A stretch of 64,000 nt of DNA, taken from positions 201,537,974 to 201,601,973 of the forward strand of contig NC_050100.1 of assembly GCF_902167145.1 (NCBI RefSeq). Direction: 5' to 3'. A program made the position numbers and the translations under genes. The DNA is from Zea mays. Taxonomy: Eukaryota; Streptophyta; Magnoliopsida; Poales; Poaceae. Shown here piece by piece: positions 25,091 through 37,899 of this stretch (position 1 is its first letter; each line of letters begins with the position of its first letter). The notes beneath the pieces were generated by a model that did no database searches, was not told where the DNA came from, and was given only the letters and a program-made list of their open reading frames with translations.

Positions 25091-27739
25091 CTACCGTGAA
25101 GCATACGCAATTACTCGGCCCTCTTGCATTAGCACACAGCCAAGTCCACTGCCAGATGCATCACAATATACATCAAAAGGCTTGGTGATGTCTGGTTGAG
25201 CCAATACCGGAGCAGTGGTTAGTAATGTCTTCAATTGTTTAAAGGCTTCATCACACTTTGAAGACCAATTGAACTTAACATCATTCTTCAATAAACTTGT
25301 GATTGGTTTCACAAGCTTAGAAAAGTCTGGTATAAATCTACGGTAATATCCAGCCAGTCCAAGGAAACTTCGGACTTGATGAACAGTGGTCGGGGGTTTC
25401 CACTCCAAAATGTCCTTGACTTTGCTGGGGTCTACCGCAATCCCTCTGGCAGATAGAACATGTCCCAGAAATTGAATTTCCTCCAGCCAAAACGCGCACT
25501 TGCTGAACTTGGTATACAACTGATGTTCCCTCAGGCGCGTTAACACGATCCGTAAATGTTGGGCGTGCACCTCTTCATTCTTGGAATATATCAAAATGTC
25601 ATCAATGAAGACCACCACAAACTTGTCTAGCTCGGGCATGAACACCGAGTTCATCAAATATGTGAAGTGGGCCGGAGCATTCGTTAACCCAAAAGACATT
25701 ACCAGATATTCAAATAATCCATACCGCGTAGTGAACGCGGTCTTTGGTATATCTTCGGGCCGAATACGGATCTCGTGATAGCCCGATCGGAGATCAATCT
25801 TTGAAAATACCCTAGCTCCAGTCAATTGATCAAATAGAATGTCAATCCTTGGAAGAGGGTACTTGTTTTTGATGGTGACCTCATTCAAGGGTCGATAATC
25901 CACACACATTCGTAAGGTTTGATCCTTCTTTTTGACGAATATGGCTGGACAACCCCATGGCGATGAGCTTGGCCGGATAAATCCTTTCTCCAGGAGATCT
26001 TGCAATTGAATCTTCAACTCTGCCAACTCATTAGGAGGCATACGGTACGATCTTCGAGAAATAGGAGCCGTACCGGGCTTCAACTCTATTACAAACTCTA
26101 CATCCCGTTCAGGTTGCAGTCCCGGCAAATCCTCGGGAAAGACATCATGGAACTCGCACACTACCGGGATATCCTTGATTTCCGGTACCATGGCTTCATA
26201 AACTCTGCCAGTAATTTTGTTTGGGATAGGGATTGTCAAAAGAATTTCTTCTTGATTATAACTCAACCTGATGGTTCTTTGATCAGTATTGAGTGTTGCT
26301 TTATGCTTGGCCAACCAATTCATACCCAAAATAACATCTATGTCTTGGCCTTTCAGGACGATCATATTGGTAGGAAAGTCCCGTCCGGCCAATGATACGG
26401 GCACTTGATAGGCCACTTCTCTAGTAAAGATTTGTCCCCCAGGTGAGTGTATTTTAAATCCCTCTTTTGATTCATGGCATGCAATGTGATGTTGCTCCAC
26501 AAATTTCTTGCTAATGAACGTATGCGAAGCACCAGAATCAAAAAGAATAATTACAGGGTGACTGGCCACGAGAAACGTACCCATCATCACCGGTTCTCCT
26601 TCCGGTGTAGTGGCCACTTGAGTATAGTACACGCGTCCCGTCTTCTTGAAATTTTTGCCCTTAACATTTCCCTTGCTTTGAGATGAACTTCCCGATCCTT
26701 GCTGATTATTTGCTTGATTCTGCTTGGGATATGGGCAGTCCTTGATGAAATGTCCAGACTTGCCACAATTAAAACATCCGGATGAAGAACTAGGCAAGGT
26801 AGGGAATCGAGTGCCTGGGGCACCCGGCTGACTTGGGGCAGTGAGGGCTTTGTTGGGACGAATAATTATCGGCTGCTTGAAAGGGAAAGTTGGTGCACGT
26901 GGAGGAGTCTGGTTAGAAGGCCGGAGAATAAACCGTTGCCTTTTTGCCTGGCCCTGATTAGTCTTCTCACCACCAAATCCCTTGTTCTTTCCGGATCCTG
27001 CATATTTTGCTCCAACAGATAGGGTTGTGTTGACAGCCTTTCCATACGTCAAGTCAATACAAGCAGCCATTTTTCTCTGTAGCCGATCATTTAGTCCTCT
27101 CATGAAGCAATTTCTCTTTTTCAGATCAGTGTTCACCTGATCAATTGCATATTGAGACAGGTGATTAAACTTGTTGAGATACTGATTGACAGTATCTCCT
27201 CCTTGTTTTAGCTTCATGAACTCTTCTTGCTTCATATGCAGAACGCCTTCGAGTATATAATGCTCACGGAATGCCACTTTGAATTCCTCCCAGGTTACTT
27301 GATGATTGGCCGGCTGAACGGCCACGAAATTACCCCACCAAGTACTGGCAGGGCCGCATAGTTGTTGCGCTGCGAATAACGGCTTCTGTGTCTCTGAACA
27401 ACGTAGAAGACCAAATTTCTGCTCCATAACTCGTATCCATTCATCGGCTTCCAGTGGATCTTCAGCTTTCACAAATAGTGGTGGACGGGTTTCCGAGAAA
27501 TCCAGATAAGTAGTTTCGCGGGGGCCTTGTTGATAGCCCCGCCCACCAGGCTGCTGGAATTGTTGGCCCGCCATTTCTCTTAGGAAGCGGGTATTGTCAG
27601 CAGTTGCGTTCACTAAGGCGGCAATTGCATCCGCCAATGTCGGAGGAACAGGGGGTGGATTGGGTGTAGATTCACGCCCCCGGGAGGTACCAGCTCCGTC
27701 CTGAGCTCGAGTCTTGGAAGGCATCTGTGGCAACAACAT
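25091..27739 (-). pseudogene. Gypsy gag-protease-reverse transcriptase-RNase H (N-terminal part)
   Basis: An open frame of 882 codons. Gag occupies about residues 1-340, ending in a CCHC zinc knuckle (C322, C325, H330, C335). The aspartic protease is marked by [10 protein letters not shown], with catalytic Asp at 401. Reverse transcriptase spans about 530-780, with VDYRPLN near 613 and the catalytic FIDD at 711-714. RNase H begins at FDVYCDAS, with its first Asp at 860. Gag and pol are in one frame, as in plant chromoviruses. Translation may start at the first or second ATG (27739 or 27724). An in-frame TAG at 25091-25093 falls inside RNase H where the family has Gln, as a CAG-to-TAG transition would produce. 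Apart from that stop the catalytic residues look intact. Confidence 0.94.
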
Positions 27740-27914
27740 TTGAAAACAATATGATATGCCAAAGAAAAAGCCATTCCATTTTACATTACCAAAAGTAATG
27801 TTACAGACTCAAGACTTTAACAACAGGGTACAATACCTAGTATACAATAGCATTACCTATTATACACCAGTACAACCTACAATACACTACTCTACTTCTA
27901 CTTCTATTACACCA

Positions 27915-28499
27915 TTAGTCCTGCTTCCCATTACTCTTGGCAGCCTCATCGTCAGGTGTGGGAGTCCAGACGTCAACCAACCTCATGGAAGGAGGGGGCT
28001 TAAAAAGGTCTAACTCCCCACCCAGCGCGCGTCCCGCAACGTGGGAGGGTCTGGCTTCCGCCTCAGCAGGGTGTGCAGGTGCACTAGGGTGTAATTGCGA
28101 GTACAGTACATGGACTTCCTCATGCAACGTATTGCAATAGACCTGCAGGTCATCGATAGTTGAGCTAAGTTCCTTGATTCGGGCCTGAGCCCTTGCTTCC
28201 TTAGCACATGCCAGCAAACGGGACTGTACTGCCCAGTCGAGTGCTAAGTCCCGATCAGCAAGCTGATCCTGCAGATGATGGATGTCCCTTCTTAGTTCAT
28301 TTATTATATCTCCGTCTGCGACCCAAGCATTGGTCCTGTGTTGCAGTTCCGCTTGAAGTCGGCTTACTGGGGCTTCAAGATCTCCTATAGGGTCATTACT
28401 CCCACTGCTACTGTTTTCATGTCGAGGGGCCAGTTGATGCCGGGGCACACCGATTGGTCCAGTTGACTTGCGCGCCGTTAGCCTTGTGCGTGGCGGCAT
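27915..28499 (-). CDS. Upstream coiled-coil ORF between PBS and gag
   Basis: An uninterrupted 194-residue frame lies between the primer binding site and gag, starting at MPPRTRLTARKS. An in-frame ATG further upstream (28592) would add 31 residues, but the MPPRTR start has the more gag-leader-like basic N-terminus. Residues from about 45 to 150 are rich in Leu, Arg, Gln and Asp in heptad-like order (for example ELRRDIHHLQDQLADRDL), suggesting a coiled coil. The tail is proline- and acid-rich. No zinc finger, protease or other enzyme motif is visible. It is free of stops although gag-pol in the same element is broken. It might be an accessory protein or part of gag expression. I know no function for it. 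The stop is TAA at 27915-27917, 176 bp before the gag ATG. Confidence 0.6.
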   Translation of the reverse strand: MPPRTRLTARKSTGPIGVPRHQLAPRHENSSSGSNDPIGDLEAPVSRLQAELQHRTNAWVADGDIINELRRDIHHLQDQLADRDLALDWAVQSRLLACAKEARAQARIKELSSTIDDLQVYCNTLHEEVHVLYSQLHPSAPAHPAEAEARPSHVAGRALGGELDLFKPPPSMRLVDVWTPTPDDEAAKSNGKQD

Positions 28500-28722
28500 C
28501 TTTCTAAGGGGGAAAACTTTATTAGTATAATTCTTAGCATGATGCATGTGTAAGAATAGAATCAACCTTAGTCGATTCAACCTTCTATACATTGCACTCT
28601 TCCTATCTGGTCTTTAAGATAAACTCTTCAGAATACTTAGGTAAGAAGAGAAGAGAGTTTCTAGGTAAGACTTTAGAAAATCCTTTTGAAGATGCCTAAT
28701 AATATCTGCAAAGAAGGGCTAC
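28500..28722 (-). other. Gypsy 5' untranslated leader
   Basis: About 220 bp between the PBS and the upstream ORF. It is AT-rich with no open frame of note. A packaging or dimerisation signal would be expected here, but nothing in the sequence identifies one. Confidence 0.5.
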
Positions 28723-28734
28723 GCTCCGATACCA
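28723..28734 (-). other. Primer binding site (tRNA-Met type)
   Basis: The minus strand reads TGGTATCGGAGC two bases inside the 5' LTR. It matches the 3' end of plant initiator tRNA-Met complement with one difference (G for A at position 8), the common primer of plant LTR elements. Confidence 0.85.
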
Positions 28735-28736
28735 GC

Positions 28737-31700
28737 TATGACGGAACCTCCCAAGTAATTAGGCCCACCTACAGTTGTCCTTGTCTAACAGACATCAGAC
28801 ACCCTGTAGATGTTCCTAAGTCACTTGACAAGTTCGGTATCTTTCCTTACCTTACCAGGAACGATTCACCCGTCTTGCAGACATTACAGAACATCGGAGA
28901 TAAAGAAATGCGGAAGCGATTACATAACTTACATTTATTTAAAAAGTAAGCTCAAGTTGTTTTATTACAGACCAGAACTAAAAAGCGAGTGCTGAGTAGT
29001 AATATTATACAAACCAAGGGAGGCAAAAACTCCTCCCGATAAGTTTTAAGCAAAAGTTTTCTATGTGGAGGACCAAGTCCTCCCGCACTTCAGTCTTGCT
29101 TTTCCTCCTTAGGAACCACCTTGGCACAGAAGCAACAGAAATCTGCTACTTCCTCACCTAAAAACAACGAAGGGATAAACCCTGAGTATGGAATTACTCA
29201 GCAAGTCTTACCCGACTAAAGAAAAGACTCTCAAGGGTATGCTGGTTATATGGGAGTCAAGGTAAGGCTTTTCAATAATCAAAGACTCTGTTTTGCAGAA
29301 ATGCTTACTAAAGTGAATCCTTAAAAATCAAATTTTATTTGTCAAGTTAAGTACAATTACCTGCAACTAGAGTTCTTTCTACCCTAGTTCAATCACTGGT
29401 CCTGCACTAGCCAATTTCTTAACAAAAACCCATCATCTTTAGTGGAATGCTACGTGTAAGTCAGTGGCCAAGTCTCCATAACCGCGGAGGTACAGCGATC
29501 CGAATCGATTATACTCAGCTGAGGATCTCCAATCACACGACATATGTAGCACTTAGCCCTTGCATATGTCAACCCGCCACCGGGGTTCTTAAGACCAGAT
29601 CAGGTTCACACAAACCGAGAGCAAAGATACACCACCGTCCAGCCTCTTGCCACGGAGGGTACACGCTACTCTCGCCACCGCTCCACTCCCATTTCGTGTT
29701 ATCTTATTCTGGCCTTAGTCTGCCCGAGGCAAGGCTTACCCATGACGAGGCATGTGACCAGTTAAAGGGTCCTCGGTCAGCAGGCCTACATCGACAAGGT
29801 CCTTAATCGACTCAGACAGAGACACTACACCGAGACTCCTTTCTCGTGCAAGTCACCCGCCCGGTCTCAGCTTAATCTTTTAACCCAAAAACTTGGTACC
29901 TGGAAGAGGTACATCTTTTCCGATGTTGAATCCATCATGGCCATGATGGATTCACCATCAAGTTTTATTTTCGAAAACAACCCTCCCACTTTGCCAAACA
30001 TCTTTTGTAAAACAAATCCTTTTGTTTTTCTAAAGCAATACTAAGCATAGTAAAACCTTTTTGTAAAAACAGGGTTTCAAGGAAGGTAATCAAGTTCAAG
30101 GAAGGTAATGCAGGAATTGTTTTATCAAGCAACTCCTATCACCTAATGCAGCAAGCAAGTGAGAAAGATTTTAAAAACATCAAGGGAGGTGGCAAATGCA
30201 CCGGGGCTTGCCTTCGTTAACAGGTGAGTCTGGCTCGGATCCACAAATATCGAAGTAGAAGCAGTTGCCTGCTTGAGAATCCGAGGGTGGTGGTGTCCTT
30301 TCTTCGGTGACTTCTATTTCTTCTTCACGTTCTAACATAACCATATATATACATATATAAGAATGAATGCCATGTAATGCGCATGAGAGTGCGAAGATAA
30401 TAAAGATTTATTATCTAAGTCTTGAATACAACTTTCCATCACGGAACTCCGAGAACTTAGGGTTTCCGGAGTCGGTAAAGGAGTTCAAAGGGCAGGGGGG
30501 GTGGTTTTGGGTTCTAGTTATCAAACATGGTCCAAATCAACTCAAACTCTACCCAAGGCTTTTAAATATTGATTTAAGTTCTCATAAAAAGTTTGGGCAT
30601 TTTTGGACTTACCAATTATTTTCTAAAAATCCATAACTAATACTTTTAACTACTTTAAATGCCCTAAAATTTCTTATTTCCACTAAAAATCACAAAACTA
30701 TTTTTATTAAATTCTAGGGAAAATAACAAGCCTAGGAAAATTGGTTTCACAATTTTAGGATTTTTCTGTAATTTTCTACAATTGTTTTAGCTCTAGAGTA
30801 AAAAGAAAAAGAAAAAGAGAGGAACAGACCTGGGCCAAATCCAGCCCAGGCGACCCAGCTAGGGCAGAAAGGCGCCCGCGCGCGCCCGCGCTGGCGTTCT
30901 TGCGGAAAGGTCCCTGGGGTTCTGGGTAACTGGAAATAAGTTCCTGTACTATTCCTGTGTGCCGCTGACAGATTACAGAAAGGCCCTTCCCCTTCTATTT
31001 CTTCCCCACGAATGCCCCTGACCACGGCGCGCACGCAGATCGTCCCGGACGCGGTCCGTACCGGCCATGGCCGGCGAAGACTGTTCAAGCTAACTATCTA
31101 TGAGGCTTTACTGACCTACGACGGCCTCGGAACACACATCAATTTGACCCGAACACCCCGAGAACGGCCGGTCCACGTGCACGGCGGAAACCGAGCATGG
31201 GAGCACACGTTCCCGCGGATTGGGGGTGGTCTAGTTCGATTTAGCGGGTCGGTGAGCATCAAGAGCAAGCAAGGATGTTGAAACAAGGAAACCGAGGGCG
31301 AGATTGGACCTGAATCGGGCTGACCACGGCGAGGTCAAGCTGTGCGGTGTTCCTGAGCGTTTTGGGGGAAATCTCAAATTGAAGCTTTCTGGTGGAGGAT
31401 TTGAGGTGCAGAAGGGTGCGCTAGATGCTCGAATACATAACGAAGCTGATGGTGCACTCAATTTATAGACTCCGGGGGCGGTGGCTCACAATTTGCTCAC
31501 GGCGAGCTGGCGGCCGGAGGGGAGAGAGTTCACTGGTGCGTGCGATAGGTGGCGAACGTCGTGGCAAGGCCTTAGGTAATAGAAGGACGGTGTATGGTAA
31601 TCAACTGCGACGTGGTAAGATGACCGACGGCGTGGCATAATAGCAAAGAACGGCGGCACGCCGGTGATGGCCGTGCGGCCACGTCGCTGGTAAGTGGAGG

Positions 31701-32755
31701 AGTGACCGAGTGGCCACAGTGCTCCAAGTTTATCCACGGTGAGATCTTTTCAGGGTGAGCAAAATCCACACGGCCGCGGCACCAATCCCGGCAAAGAGGT
31801 CGCCGGCGGTGAACATCTGGTGCTGGCAATCTTATCCATATCCGAGCACTGTACCATGGTGTTCCTTCAGTCAGTCGACCTGACTGAGCTTCTTGGAGCT
31901 CAATTTACTCCTGATTTTGTGTGAAACCTATGCCAACTTTCTGCAGCAAAGTTGTAGAGCTATAATCCATCTATAACTTTGCTACAATGTGCTCCCACAA
32001 CAAGTCACTGGATCCCATTCAAAATCGAGCTCAAAGTTCATCCCATCACACTGTTACTCTGAATTTCAGACCTCAGGCAGTCTGACAGTTCAACTTCAGA
32101 CTCAATTATCTCCAGTTTTTCCTTAACAACAATGCTCACACCCTTAAGCAAAGTTGTTCTCCTATAATTGAGCTTCAATTTTGATGTGGTGACCTAGGGC
32201 AAATTCTCAATAATTTGGAAGATACAATGCTCCAAAGTTGAGCCAAAACTCTAAAATCTGAGACTTAGAATAGAACCTAATTGAGGTCCATTTTGCATTT
32301 AAGTCCAAATCTCAGGGTTTAACTTGCAAACTCACATATTTGTGACCCAAATGATTTAAGATACTTATTTAACTTGGTTTTTGCACTTTAGTCCAAAAGT
32401 GGACTAATTTTACACATGGGCGCCTAGGGTTTAGTTTTAGGGTTTTCCAGGGTTCCAATTAGGGTTTTTAGTATCCCAGGGGTATAATTGTGGTTCAACT
32501 TTATTTTTGGGGATATTTTATAACTATTTCCCTAAAGTATTTAGGTTTTCTCAATTTGGGTTAGGTTTTACCCCTTTAATCCCTATTTAGGGTAAAGCTT
32601 CCTATCCAGGGTCCTATCTGCAAAACATTAAAACAATACAACTTGTTTGAAATTTTTGCCTAGTGAATGCACTCTAGGTGTATCAAACATATGCAATGCC
32701 AATGCTTATGATGCCATGCTCAAGTTTTAGTTACAGTAACACCAGGGGTGTTACA
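28737..32755 (-). repeat. 5' LTR of the gypsy element
   Basis: The 4019-bp partner of 19104-23116. On the element's strand it begins TGTAACACCCC and ends CCGTCATA, so the inner terminal dinucleotide has mutated from CA to TA. It would supply the promoter for the genomic RNA. No gene was found inside it. Confidence 0.93.
31461..31470 (-). promoter_or_regulatory. Probable TATA box of the gypsy 5' LTR
   Basis: GTCTATAAAT on the minus strand, matching the site at 21821 in the other LTR. If used, U3 would be about 1.3 kb and R plus U5 about 2.7 kb. This is inferred from the motif only. Confidence 0.5.
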
Positions 32756-35700
32756 ATTACCAAAGGCTAACACCTACGGATTTTTGACCAAGAAATGGTC
32801 TCCACCAGAAATCCAAGAATGTGATCTATGGCATGGAAACATATGTGGGGTGAGGTTTACAAGCCTCTGGTCGATGATCAATGGCCACACAACCCCCATT
32901 TTTGTCGAATATAGCCATGAACGACCATTTTCAATAAAACAGAAGGCTAACACCTACGGATTTTTGACCAAGAAATTGTCTCCACCAGAAATCCAAGAAT
33001 ATTATCTATGGCAAGGAAACATATGTGGGGTGAGGTGTACGAGCCTCTAGTCGATGATCAATGGCCACACAACCCCCATTTTTTTCGAAACTAGCCATGA
33101 ACGACCATTTTCAATAATACAGAAGGCTAACATGTACGGATTTTTGACTAAGAAATGGTCTCCATGAGAAATCCAAGATTGTGATCTATGGTAATGAAAC
33201 ATATGTGGGGTGAGGTGTACGAGCCTCTGGTCGAAGATAAATGGCCACACAACTCCCATTTTTGTCGAAAATAGCCATGAACGACCATTTTCAATAATAC
33301 CGAAGGCTAACACATACGAATATTTGACCACGAAATGGTCTCCACCAGAAATCCAAGAATGTGACCTATGGCAAGGAAACATTTGTGGGGTGAGGTGTAC
33401 GAGCCTCTGGTCGATTATCAATGGCCACACAACCCCCATTTTTGTCGAAAATAGCCAAGAATGACCATTTTCAATAATACTGAAGGCTAACACCTACGGA
33501 TTTTTGACCAAGAAATGGTCTCCACCAGAAATCCAAGAATGTGATCTATGGCAAGGAAACATATGTGGGGTGAGGTGTATGAGCCTCTGGTCGATGATCA
33601 ATGGCCACATAACCTCTATTTTTGTCGAAAATAGCCATGAACGACCATTTTCAATGACACTGAAGGCTAACACCTATAGATTTTTTACCAAGAAATGGTC
33701 TCCACCAGAAATCCAAGAATGTGACCTATGGCAAGGAAACATATGTGTAGTGAGGTGTATGAGCCTCTGGTCGATTATCAATGGCCACACAACCCCCATT
33801 TTTATCGAAAATAGCCATGAATGACCATTTTCAAAAATACCGAAGGCTAACACATTCGGATTTTTGCCCAAGAAATGGTCTCCACCAGAAATTCAAGAAT
33901 GTGATCTATGGCAAGGAAACATATGTGGGGTGAGGTGTACAAGCCTCTGGTCGATGATCAATGGCCACACAACCCCCATTTTGTCGAAAATAGCCATGAA
34001 CGACCATTTTCAATAATACCGAAGGCTAACACGTACGAATTTTTGACCAAGAAATGGTCTCCACCAGAAATCCAAGAATGTGATCTATGGCAAGAAACAT
34101 ATGTGGGGTGAGGTGTACGAGCCTCTGGTCGATGATAAATGGCCATACAACCCCCATTTTTTTTTATCAAAATAGCCATGAACGACCATTTTCAATAATA
34201 CTAGAGGCTAACACCTACAGATTTTTGACCAAGAAATGGTCTCCACCAGAAATCCAAAAATGTGATCTATGGCAAGGAAACATATGTAGGGTGAGGTGTA
34301 TGAGCCTCTGGTCGATGATCAATGGCCTTACAACCCCCATTTTGGTCGAAAATAGCCATGAACAACCATTTACAATAATATCGAAGGCTAACACCTACGG
34401 ATTTTTGACCAAGAAATGGTCTCCACCAGAAATCCAAGAATTTGATCTATGGCAAGGAAACATATGTGGGGAGAGGTGTACGAGCCTCTGGTCGATGATC
34501 AATGGCCACACAACCCCCATTTTTGTCGAAAATAGCCATGAACGACCATTTTCAATAATACCGAAGGCTAACACCTACGGATTTTTGACCAAGAAATTGT
34601 CTCCACCAGAAATCCAAGAATATGATCTATGGCAAGGAATTATATGTCGGGTGAGGTGTACGAGCCTTTGGTCGATGATCAATGGCCACACAACCCCCAT
34701 TTTTGTCGAAAATAGCCATGAACGACCATTTTCAATAATACCGAAGGCTAACACGTACGGATTTTTGACCAAGAAATGGTCTCCACGAGAAATCCTAGAT
34801 TTTGATCTATGGCAATAAAACATATGTGGTGTGAGGTGCACGAGCCTCTGGTCGATGATCAATGGCCACACAACCCACATTTTTGTCGAAAATAGCCATG
34901 AACGACCATTTTCAATAATACCGAAGGCTAACACCTACGGATTTTTGACCAAGAAATGGTCTCCACCAGAAATCCAAGAATGTAATCTATGGCAAGGAAA
35001 CATATGTGGAGTGAGGTGTACGAGCCTCTGGTCGATTATCAATGGCCACACAACCCCCATTATTGTCGAAAATAGCCATGAACGACTATTTTCAATGACA
35101 CTGAAGGCTAACACCTATGGATTTTTGACCAAGAACTGGTCTCCACCATAGATCCAAGAATGTGATCTATGGCAAGAAAACATATGTGTAGTGAGGTGTA
35201 TGAGCCTCTGGTTGAAGATAAATGGCCACACAACCCCCATTTTTGTCGAAAATAGCCATGAATAACCATTTTCAATAATACCGAAGGCTAACACATTCGG
35301 ATTTTTTCCCAAGAAATGGTCTCCACCAGAAATCCAAGAATGTGATCTACGGCAAGGAAACATATGTGGGTGAGGTGTATGAGCCCCTGGTCGATGATCA
35401 ATGGCCATAGAACCTCTATTTTGTCGAAAATAGCCATGAACGACCATTTTCAATAATACCGAAGGCTAACACGTACGGATTTTTGACCAAGAAATGGTCT
35501 CCACCAGAAATCCAAGAATGTGATCTACGGCAAGGAAACAAATGTGGGTGAGGCGTACGAGCCTCTGGTCGATGATCAATGGCCACACAACCCCCATTTT
35601 GTCGAAAATAGCCATGAACGACCACGACCATTTTCAATAATACCGAAGGCTAACACGTACGAATTTTTGACCAAGAAATGGTCTCCACTAGAAATCCAAG

Positions 35701-37899
35701 AATGTGATCTATGGCAAGGAAACATATGTGGGGTGAGGTGTACGAGCCTCTGGTTGATGATAAATGGCCACACAACCCCCATTTTTGATGAAAATAGCCA
35801 TGAACGACCATTTTCAATAATACCGAAGGCTAACACCTACGGATTTTTGACCAACAAATGGTCTCCACTCGAAATCCAAGAATGTGGTCTATGGCAAGGA
35901 AACATATGTGGGGTGAGGTGTATGAGCCTTTGGTTGATGATCAATGGCCACACAACCCCCATTTTTGTCGAAAATAGCTTTGAACGACCATTTTCAATAA
36001 TACCGAAGGCTAACACCTACGGATTTTTGACCAAGAAATGGTCACCACCAGAAATCCAAGAATGTGATCTATGGCAAGGAAACATATTTGGGGTTAGGTG
36101 TACGAGCCTCTGGTCGATAATCAGTGGCCACACAACCCCCATTTTTGTCGAAAATAGCCATAAATGACCATTTTCAATAATACCGAAGGCTAACACGTAC
36201 GGATTTTTAACCAAGAAATGGTCTCCTCCAGAAATCCAAGAATGTGATCTATAGCAAGAAAACGAATGTGGGGTGAAGTGTACGAGCCTCTGGTCGATGA
36301 TCAATGGCCACACAACCCCCATTTTTGTCGAAAATAGCCATGAACGACCATTTTCAATGACACTGAAGGCTAACACCTATGGATTTTTGACCAAGAATTG
36401 GTCTCCACCAGAAATCCAAGAAATGGTCTATGGCAAGGAAACATATGTGGGGTGAGGTGTATGAGCCTTTGGTCGATGATCAATTGCCACACAACCCCCA
36501 TTTTTGTCGAAAATAGCCATGAACGACCATTTTCAATAATACCGAAGGCTAACACCTACGGATTTTTGACCAAGAAATGGTCTCCACCAAAAATCCAAGA
36601 ATGTGATCTATGGCAAGAAAACTTATGTGGGGTGAGGTGTACGAGCCTCGGGTCGATAATCAATGGCGACACAACCCCCATTTTTGTCAAAAATAGCATT
36701 GAATGACCATTTTCAATGACACTGAAGGCTAACACCTACGAATTTTTGACCAACAAATGGTCTCCACGAGAAATCCAAGATTGTGATCTATGGCAAGAAA
36801 ACATATGTGGGGTGAAGTGTACGAGCCTCTGGTCGATGATCAATGGCCACACAACCCCCATTTTTGTCGAAAATAGCCATGAACGACCATTTTCAATGAC
36901 ACTGAAGGCTAACACCTATGGATTTTTGACCAAGAAATGGTCTCCACCATAAATCCAAGAATGTGATCTATGGCAAGGAAATATATGTGTAGTGTGGTGT
37001 ATGAGCCTCTGGTCGAAGATCAATGGCCACACAACCCCCATTTGTGTCGATAATAGCCACGAATGACCATTTTCAATAATACCGAAGGCTAACACGTACG
37101 GATTTTTGACCAAGAAATGGTCTCCACCAGAAATCTAAGAATGTGATCTATGGCAAGGAAACATATGTGGGGTGAGGTGTATGAGCCTCTGGTCGATGAT
37201 CGATGGCCACACAACCCCCATTTTTGTCGAAAATAGCCGTGAACGACCATTTACAATAATACCGAAGGCCAACACCTACGGATTTTTGACCAAGAAATGG
37301 TCTCCACCAGAAATCCAAGAATGTGATCTATGGCAAGGAAACATATGTGGGGTGAGGTGTACGAGCCTCTGATTGATGATCAATGGCCACACAACCCCCA
37401 TTTTTGTCGAAAATAGCCATGAACGACCATTTTCAATAATTCTGAAGGCTAACACCTACGGAATTTTGACCAAGAAATCGTCTCCACCAGAAATCCAAGA
37501 ATATGATCTATGGCAAGGAAACATATTTGGGGTGAGGTGTACGAGCCTCTGGTCGATGATCAATGGCCACACAACCCCCATTTTTGTCGAAAACAGCCAT
37601 GAACGACCATTTTCAATAATACCGATGGCTAACACGTAGGGATTTTTGACCAAGAAATGGTCTACACGAGAAATCCAAGATTGTGATCTATGGCAATTAA
37701 ACATATGTGGGGTGAGGTGTACGAGCATCTGGTCGATGATAAATGGCCACACAACCCCCATTTTTGTCGAAAATAGCCATGAACGACCATTTTCAATAAT
37801 ACCGAAGGCTAACACCAACGGATTTTTTACCAAGAAATGGTCTCCACCAGAAATCCAAGAATGTGAACTATGGCAAGGAAACATATGTGGGGTGAGGTG

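Larger units (their letters stand above)
19104..32755 (-). mobile_element. Ty3/gypsy LTR retrotransposon, Tekay/Del-like chromovirus
   Basis: A complete 13.65-kb element in minus orientation. It is bounded by two near-identical direct LTRs (19104-23116 and 28737-32755) with TG...CA ends. A tRNA-Met-type primer binding site lies at 28723-28734 and a polypurine tract at 23117-23127. Host repeats AATAC (19099-19103) and ATTAC (32756-32760) form a 5-bp target duplication with one mismatch. Coding order on the minus strand is an upstream coiled-coil ORF, gag, protease, reverse transcriptase, RNase H, integrase and a C-terminal chromodomain-like segment. That order and the chromodomain define a chromovirus. 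The long LTRs and the palindrome by the PPT suggest the Tekay/Del clade. Two nonsense codons and one frameshift make it coding-defective. I did not assign a maize family name. Confidence 0.93.

Noticed and set aside
27915..28013. Plus-strand open frames opposite the gypsy upstream ORF and gag
   Set aside because: Shadows of the minus-strand coding frames without independent motifs.
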